NCBI GenBank assembly: GCA_036346205.1
Contig: JARFJB010002413.1
Location: 512,872 to 576,871, forward strand
Source of the DNA: Vesta saturnalis
Lineage: Eukaryota; Arthropoda; Insecta; Coleoptera; Lampyridae
Length of the DNA: 64,000 nucleotides
Direction of reading: 5' to 3'
Made by a program: the position numbers and the translations under genes. The notes under the pieces were generated by a model. That model had not been told where the DNA came from, searched no databases, and saw only the letters and a program-made list of their open reading frames with translations. Of this stretch, positions 57,529 through 64,000 are shown piece after piece (position 1 is the stretch's first letter; each line of letters begins with the position of its first letter).

Positions 57529-59763
57529 CATATTAGTCGCCTCCGGTATGTGAAAGAGTGGATCTGACCTCTGCTTGATCCCTATAAACAAAACAAACAA
57601 AAAGTATATATGTGCTGAGGGTAATCATAGGAATACAGGTTTTTGAGAGGGAAAATATTTTTGTGTGTTTTTGAATCATATATGGAGGTACAAGAAGGGT
57701 ATGTTGTCACCTCAAAAGTTGTATATGATCAGATACTGGAGTGACGCTGTCGCCTCCAACAGTGTTGCAGTCTCTTCGTAGGTGATAACGACGCTTTTGT
57801 ATATTTTTCGGTATATTTAATTAAAATATGTGAAGATAATACATGTTACGCGTTCGAAAGTAGCAGTAAATGCAGCCAATGTGTGTTTTGTGGAATACTT
57901 GCTCCGAAATTGTTTAATTTATACAAGAAAATTCCAGTAATTGATTGGACAGTATTAATATGAGATGGAAATGTAATGAAAAGTTTAATTACAGAAGTAT
58001 GAATTACTATGGAAAATGAGTCTATTAAGTGAATGTAACTTTCTCGTTTTTAATCTTGATTAAAAATACTTTTCGAGTTAAAGTCGTTTATTTGTTGGTA
58101 TATTTTTACTGTTTTTAAACGCTGCGATAGCAATTTTAATTATTAATTTACGTCTATTGTCATAAGGGCATACATCAGCGTCCGTTGAACCTTAAAAGCT
58201 GCTAATCATTTCTTTTTGTATAATAAGAGCTTCTAGTGTTGCACCGAGCTAATGACCCTTTGGTAACACGATTTGTGTGAGGTTCTTTTAGGAGGCTTTC
58301 CTCCTACACATATAGCGGCATGATCACTGCGTATACGCACATCATATGTGGCTATTTAGGCAAATGTCGGGATAGTACCTCCCCGCTCAAAACAATTACT
58401 ACGTTCCTTCCTATCCCATCCCGACGGCACCTATCCTTAGTCTCACCATGCATGAATACTTAATGTATGTATGTATGTTAGGAATCCATCAATGTGGCTG
58501 AAGGAGCTTGGAAAACTCAAGCAGCCCGCTTTGGGGAAGGAATGAAACACGTTGCCTTTTGTTTCATTTCTAGTTGTATTGTATGACCTATTCATTATAA
58601 AATTCTAATGGCAACTTAAAAATGTTTGTCGGCATTTGGCATCAAAATACTCCACTGTTCATATGTATGACAAAGGATTTAAGAAGAAATCGCGTTAACA
58701 ACCTCAACCATAAATCTAGAAAGTGCATAGTAGCACAATTCGGTTTAGTTAGAATCAGAAACTGCTCTTAGCCGACAAAAATTGCTAAATTTCTCGAGCC
58801 GTGTAATGTTCACGACAGAATTAGGATATGCTGCCCATTTTGCGCTTACCCCACCACACTCCTTAACATGAAAAAATTCATGTGACATCGCTTCAATTGT
58901 TTTTACCCGGGAATGCAATTCTGAGGTCTGTTGGTTAGTTGCTAGCGTCTTTACTCTTAAGTAGCACAAAAGCTTCCAAACGCGGAGAAAATTTAACGAT
59001 TACTTTTATAATTCTGCTTAGAAAGGTCGTATCATTTTCTTATTTTAGAACATAGGTACTTAGACTTCAAAGGCACTAATTAGCTCAAGATAGTTCTTGA
59101 CCAGAAACTGGAAAATTCGATATTCAACAATTCCGCTACGAAAAGATTAAAAGCGTTGTCCGGATGGCCATAAATCATGCTTTAATGTTAATTTACTATT
59201 CATGCTTTTATGGTATGATTTTCCAAATTAGGTTTTGGTAAAAAATGCAAAATCAAAATTCATGGACCGCTTTTGTTAGTAAACTGATAAAACTCATTCT
59301 TTTCGTTGCTCTTTATGGTTTTTGACAACACAATATCAAATTTATGTAACAATGCGGGTTTCCTTAGCATGGTTCTTGCTACTGTGAAAACCAGCTCAGT
59401 GGTCTTGATTTACTTGTGAACTAGTAAAATTGTAAAACCAAAACAATTATCTATGACTGATAAACGTTTAAAGCTTCATGTGAGATAGACGTTAATAGAT
59501 CTAGATGCTAAGTCAAAGCCATCCATTTTTATAAAATATAGATAATATAGTTTAATCATTTTCTTTTCTCATTTAATTCATTCATTTGATCGATTTTGTA
59601 TTAAGACGCTTTATAAAGAAAAGTATCACTTTTAAACTATCATTTAAATTCTATTTTAGGAATTTTTGTCGCTAAATTAGACGTTGTATCATATATATGT
59701 CGCTATTATATATTTCTTTCAAGTACGTAAGTTTTAACATTTTGAAGATATCGTAGGTACCAA
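57528..59763. other. Intergenic stretch with a possible retroelement 3' tail
   Basis: Mostly unrecognised. At about 58265-58490 a GC-richer segment (TCGGGATAGTACCTCCCCGC, then GACGGCACCTATCCTTAGTC) ends in a short (TATG)n run, the usual look of a SINE or RTE-type 3' tail. A 74-codon minus-strand ORF at 58969-58745 has no recognised motif. Confidence 0.35.
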
Positions 59764-60245
59764 CATACAGACGCGCACACACGCACAAACACGCACACAC
59801 GCACACTCGCACGCACGGACCGACGCACACGCACACACCCATACCCACACAACCACCCACACACACCCACCGACATCCACACACACCCACACACACACAC
59901 GCACTAACGCACGCACGCACGCATGCACACACAACACACATACACGCACGCACGCACACTGGCACACACACACGCTCGCACGCACGGACCGACACACACA
60001 CGCCCACACCCATTCCACACACCCACACACAGCACGCGACACACACACACACACACGCCCACACACTCACACCACACCACACACACACCACACACATACA
60101 CACACACACACACACGACGCATGCACAACACTTACGCACGCACGACACACACACACACATACACGCACACGCACGCACACACTCACGCACGCACACACAC
60201 ACCACGCACACACACACACACTCACGCACACACACACACACACAT
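59764..60245. repeat. CA/CGCA-rich microsatellite
   Basis: Degenerate (CA)n with ACGC, CCCAC and GGACCGAC variants. It abuts and truncates the piggyBac transposase on the minus strand. The Cys-Val frames are artefacts. Confidence 0.95.
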
Positions 60246-61409
60246 ACGCAAAATACAAGTAGTGACCATATCCGATCAAATCTTGTGCCAAGTCTTTCAC
60301 GACTCTTGCACCTAAATTCCTTTCTGTGGCGTCAGAGACCTTTCCAGTATAAATCTGGAATTTACAAACGTATCCGCTTTCGTCGGCTTTAATCCAAACT
60401 TTATAGCCGCGCTTGATGGGCTTCATCGGCATATATTGGCGTAATGAGCTGCGGCCTTTGAATTTGATCATCGACTCGTCTACTGCTTGATGCTCAGATG
60501 GTTTATAAGATGAAATGAAAGTATGGGAAAGCTTTTCTAACATTGGCCTAATTTTGTATAATTTATCAAAATTTTCTTCTTTGCCCTCGGCTGCACTGAA
60601 TTATCGTTCAAATGAATATTTCTTGTCAGCCATATGAATCGATCTCGAGACATACATGAGCTTATAAAAGTATCCCTCAGTCCTCGTCTCGATGGCCAGT
60701 AGTCTCTCATCCTAGGCAGTGGTTTTATGCCCATAAGTAAGTTTATCTTCATTCTTTATTCTTCCGCACTGGTCCTTAGGAAATACTTCTGATCGCCCCC
60801 GCTGTTTTGAAGTGCGTACAAATTAGTCTGAAAGGCGATATGTTCAATCAGATCTATAGGAAAGATATGAAGAAATACATCCGTTGGGCTTTCTAAATTG
60901 TCTGGAATACACGGGCCTAACACTTCCTCGAATTGTTTTTCGTAAAATTCTTGTTCTAAGTTCAGCCAAAGTAACTTCTTCCTCATTATCATATGCCATT
61001 TCCTCTTACTCGATCGGTTCGTCAGCTTGATCGTCCACCTCTGGCAAAATGTCATGGGCAAAAACAATATCCATGGCGTCTATATCGAAATCAGTGTTAT
61101 TTTCCATATTTTTTTCTTGATCATTTAGTTCGAGGTCATCATCAGATATATCATCAACATCGGAATCTATACCACATGGAACTTCGACCAATAAAGTGAA
61201 TAATTCATCATTGGTCAAAGCATCTAAATCGCTATACTTGAAAGTCCGTTTACCTGAAAAAAGTTAGCATTTGCCTAGTGTTCTTACAACATGACCACAT
61301 ATTTAAATTCAAGATTTCTAACGTTTAAATTATATTTTTCTCTAACTACTGTAAACTAAAGTTCTAAGAACCATTTACCAACATATAATAAGAATTACTT
61401 ACTTGCCAT
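60246..61409 (-). mobile_element. piggyBac transposase pseudogene with a seven-base first coding exon
   Basis: The start is MA(S) at 61409-61403 followed by GTAAGT; a TTTTTTCAG acceptor at 61254 continues the split Ser codon into SKRTFKYSDLDALTNDELFT. An acidic N-terminus follows, then SPTDVFLHIFPIDLIEHIAF, QTNLYALQNSG, a TAA near 60755-60753 in the same frame, LLMGIKPLPRMRDYW and SRDRFIWLTRNIHLNDNS. After a frameshift near 60550-60580 come AVDESMIKFKGRSSLRQYMP (first catalytic Asp) and KPIKRGYKVWIKADESGYVC. The two downstream catalytic Asp residues and the Cys-rich tail are absent because the CA repeat begins at 60245. A frameshift also separates the acidic N-terminus from the core (about 61010). 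Confidence 0.88.
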
Positions 61410-61683
61410 TTTGCAAAACACCATAAAAAAAATATCACGAAGAAAAGCATAGCGTCATTATACCACGTGGAAAACAATGGAATACTACAATATTCGGAAG
61501 TTTAGAGCGTCGCGCATAATTAAAAACAGGTGGGGATCGCCACAGACAAGCCCATCCTATTTGTGGGTTAGCGGCGAAGACAGTAGGTATTTAAATAAAA
61601 ATTAATTGATTTGTGTCTCAGGCCTTGGGACACTAGGACACAAAGGGTTAAAAGCTACAAAATGAACATGTGTCTCATATTTT
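61410..61683. other. Spacer upstream of the piggyBac remnant
   Basis: May contain the 5' UTR and terminal repeat of the piggyBac element. I could not identify a TTAA-flanked terminus with confidence. Confidence 0.35.
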
Positions 61684-61916
61684 TGTGTGTGTGGGTGTGG
61701 GTGTGCGTGCGTGTGCGTGTGCGCGTGTGCGTGTGTGGTTTGTGCGCGTGTGCGCGTGTGCGCGTGTGGCGTGTCGCGTGTGCGCGTGTGGGCGTGTGCG
61801 CGTGCGCGCGTGTTCGCGCGTGCGTGCGTGTTCGCGCGTGCGTGCGTGCGTGCGTGCGTGTGTAGTGGTACGTGCGCGCGAGCGCGTGCGCGTGCGCGTG
61901 TGCGTGTGCGTGTGTG
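61684..61916. repeat. GT/GCGT-rich microsatellite
   Basis: (GT)n interspersed with GCGC and GTGC. In opposite polarity to the CA-rich array at 59764-60245, so the piggyBac remnant lies between two inverted CA/GT arrays. Confidence 0.95.
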
Positions 61917-62349
61917 TCATATCCTACACTGTTTGTAAAAGTTTAGGTTCAGGTGACTTCCACTGGTGATTGGGCGTCCGAGAGACGGACGCTTAATTAC
62001 CTCTTCATTTTATTTTCCACATAATACCTAGCAATCTGTTTCTCCATTTAGACAGAATCTTACACATATGTGGTTTTAAGAAATTTGAAACAAACCAAAA
62101 TGAGAACTAAATTGTTGGTTTCTTAGGGAAGATGCCATATAAATCTTTAAATTTAAAATTAACATTATTATAATAAGTTCACCAATAAGCACTATGGAAT
62201 TGCAATTGGACATATTATACTGCAACCATCACTTTTTTGTGCATTATACACTCAATACCATAATTAAAATACCTTTCTTATGGGGCGGCTGCCACACTGC
62301 ATCTGGCACAAGCGAGTGACGCTTCAATACCTATTTCTATTTTTTAAAA
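61917..62349. other. Spacer, nothing recognised
   Basis: Contains a short GGGCGTCCGAGAGACGGACG palindrome-like stretch near 61970-61992. Otherwise AT-rich. Confidence 0.4.
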
Positions 62350-62700
62350 TGTGCGATAACAAAAAGAAATTGCTATTTGATTTACTATTAGAAGACATTG
62401 AGGTCGAATAAATGTTACTACTGAGCATAGACAAAGACAATGCTCAGGTTCACCCTTTATTTAAAACTAGAACTGCGGAGATTTTTAAAAACTTTCATAA
62501 ATAGACATTTATTGAAAGAAAGAAAAAATTACGCTTTTTTTTATATTAAATATTAGTAAATACAATTATTTACTGGACTTGATTAAAAAAAGATCTAACC
62601 AAACAATCATCGAATAGATATCCAATCACTCGTAAAGAGAAATTGTCAGTGACACTAAGGTAGATTGAAATAATCTATACAGTTTTAATTTCAACGACTT
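62350..62700 (+). mobile_element. PIF/Harbinger transposase N-terminal fragment
   Basis: MCDNKKKLLFDLLLEDIEVE is followed by a stop, then LSIDKDNAQVHPLFKTRTAE and IFKNFHK. After gaps comes YPITRKEKLSVTLR (about 62620-62655), matching the HARBI1 block (I-x-x-x-E-K-L-A/S-V/L-T-L-R). The catalytic DDE part is missing. Stops make it inactive. Confidence 0.6.
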
Positions 62701-62776
62701 TATTAATAATATTAATGTATATACGTATTATGCTAAGTTGTTAGAGAACTTTATTCATTAGTGTGGTTAAAATTCG

Positions 62777-63165
62777 TTAGTACATTTGAGAAAAGAAAGT
62801 TGGTATTATTTCTTGAAGTAGTAACATCATCATTATGTATAAAAGGAATGACTTGTGGTGAGGGTTAATAAACAAGGGAAAACTCAGAAGATGGTGACTT
62901 CCTGGTGTAGAAGTCGTACTCTTGGCACTATTCTGTAATTCAAAAACAAGTTGGGACGTTGTCATTTTTACTTCATTAATTAACTCTGATCGTGATTTTG
63001 TAACTGTTACTGTGACACTTTTGTAAAATAGACTTACATCATCGTTTTCATCGTTAGATATCATTTGCAATAGTTTGTTGTGGTCTTTGTGTCTCTCTTC
63101 AATCATTTCAGTTATTTGACAATTTTTCGCTTGTTGATTCGTTTTTCTTCTAATCGACTATTTCA
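62777..63165 (-). mobile_element. MADF-BESS/Myb-like accessory protein, C-terminal exon
   Basis: Open minus-strand reading RRKTNQQAKNCQITEMIEER, HKDHNKLLQMISND, then a BESS-like motif DDVSLFYKSVTVTVTKSRSE LINEV (acidic start, aromatic, conserved spacing), ending ...FFSQMY and a stop. An AAATAG acceptor may precede it. Harbinger elements carry such a second DNA-binding gene, and the transposase fragment lies 80 bp away facing it (convergent). A host MADF-BESS gene exon is the alternative. Confidence 0.5.
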
Positions 63166-64000
63166 GCTTTATTGAAGTTGCAGCAGAGTTGGCTTCACAT
63201 AGGACGATACTTTGTTCAGATGGCACTAAGCCGCTATCACCTGCTTTCTCTACAGGTGTATCAGCGCAGCCTTGTTCTATTATGTTCGATATACTTCCAA
63301 ACAATAAACTTAAATTAGTACATGGCGATATCTGTAACCGTTCGGTTACATGGGGGCAAAGTTGCGAATTTTATTGGTCAGTAAAATATCAGTTACAAAA
63401 TTTGAAAAATTCCGAATACTTCAGGAATTATCTGGAAAAAACCGAAATTTAGCAAAATCGTGTTTTTTTCCTGAATCTATTTAAAGAGAGCCGCCATCAT
63501 CAACTTTATATTTCTTATAGACGCATATTGGATAATGGATTATCCGATGGCCGGTGCAAGACGCACCGTCAAATTTGAAATTTGATTTTACTAATTAGTA
63601 GAGGAGAAAAGTACCAATGACAAAGTGCAAATTATTTTAAAATATCTCTTCAAAATTTCAGTTTTTCAGATAATTTTGGAGCTACATTTTACTGCGCAAT
63701 TTTGTCTCCATTTAACCAACCTTGCAAAGAAGTTCTTACATTATGGTGATAAGCTTTTGCGCATATTTTTACCTTCTCTATCGAGTGAAGAATTGCTCAA
63801 AAAGTAGAGAATTTAAACAAAATGGCATTTTTCTAACTGTATCGGGGTATCGATGAGAATTACATTTTGTCCTGCTAAAACTCGTTCATTGTATTTTAAT
63901 TATAAATAATTTCTTTCAATAATGTTACTTGCAATTGTTGATGCTAATTACGAGATTATTTTTATCGTTGTTGGTTCTTATGGAAAGGAAGGTGGCAGTG
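63166..64000. other. Window end, nothing recognised
   Basis: Short plus-strand ORFs (63189-63452 and 63625-63807) have no motifs. A GATAATGGATTATCCGAT palindrome-like stretch occurs near 63531-63548. Confidence 0.4.

Noticed and set aside
58745..58969. 74-codon minus-strand ORF
   Set aside because: Unbiased composition but no recognised motif, splice partner or context.
1..64000. CRISPR arrays, bacterial operons, tRNA or rRNA genes
   Set aside because: Tandem repeats present are microsatellites or eukaryotic satellites without spacer structure; no cloverleaf or rRNA sequence was recognised by eye.

Overview
This is a eukaryotic, AT-rich, repeat-dense window, almost certainly from an insect nuclear genome. 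The evidence is spliced genes with long introns, a Slik/SLK-type kinase and a serendipity-alpha-like gene (both insect-typical), and a mixed load of insect-type transposons (R1-like, CR1/Jockey-like, Penelope, hAT, mariner-like, pogo, piggyBac, PIF/Harbinger). I cannot fix the order or species. Nothing bacterial, no CRISPR array and no convincing tRNA or rRNA gene was found.

Host genes. (1) The minus-strand STK10/SLK (Drosophila Slik-like) Ser/Thr kinase runs from an ATG at 34741 to a stop at 267. Its exons are 34741-34219, 15798-15344, 14884-14806, 14748-14648, 14474-13331, 2216-946, 897-658 and 530-267. Splice phases match at every junction, giving roughly 1,350 residues: kinase domain, acidic/proline-rich linker, long PKK coiled coil and a Ser-rich tail. 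The large linker exon has one in-frame stop and two frame changes in this assembly. (2) A plus-strand serendipity-alpha-like gene (alpha-catenin/vinculin relative) lies at 54824-56400, with six short exons and mostly ~50-110 bp introns. It has two single-base frame breaks, both at A runs, which look more like assembly errors than decay.

Layout. 1-2216: 3' exons of the kinase. 2217-13330: an 11 kb intron filled with LINE and hAT debris, including a LINE whose ORF1 resembles an SGNH-esterase protein, present in two opposite-facing copies. 13331-15798: kinase middle exons. 15799-34218: an 18.4 kb intron with a complete-ended hAT (8 bp target duplication), mariner-like and R1-like remnants between inverted MITE copies, and a pogo-like element with terminal repeats sitting in a tandem array. 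34742-43000: upstream region with a LINE endonuclease, a 1.35 kb ACAGAC-type satellite, a putative LTR and a CA-rich array. 43040-47760: a Penelope-like element split by a LINE inserted into its GIY-YIG domain. 47962-54151: a 6.2 kb foldback-like element with ~770 bp terminal inverted repeats enclosing GTGTCC hexamer satellites and recent direct duplications; it interrupts an older minus-strand LINE. 54824-56400: serendipity-alpha-like gene. 56760-64000: THAP, piggyBac and PIF/Harbinger remnants separated by microsatellites.

The kinase and the serendipity-alpha-like protein would both act at the actin/cell cortex according to what is known of their families, but nothing here shows a functional link between them. 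The most unusual structure is the foldback element at 47962-54151. I see no clearly new biochemical system.
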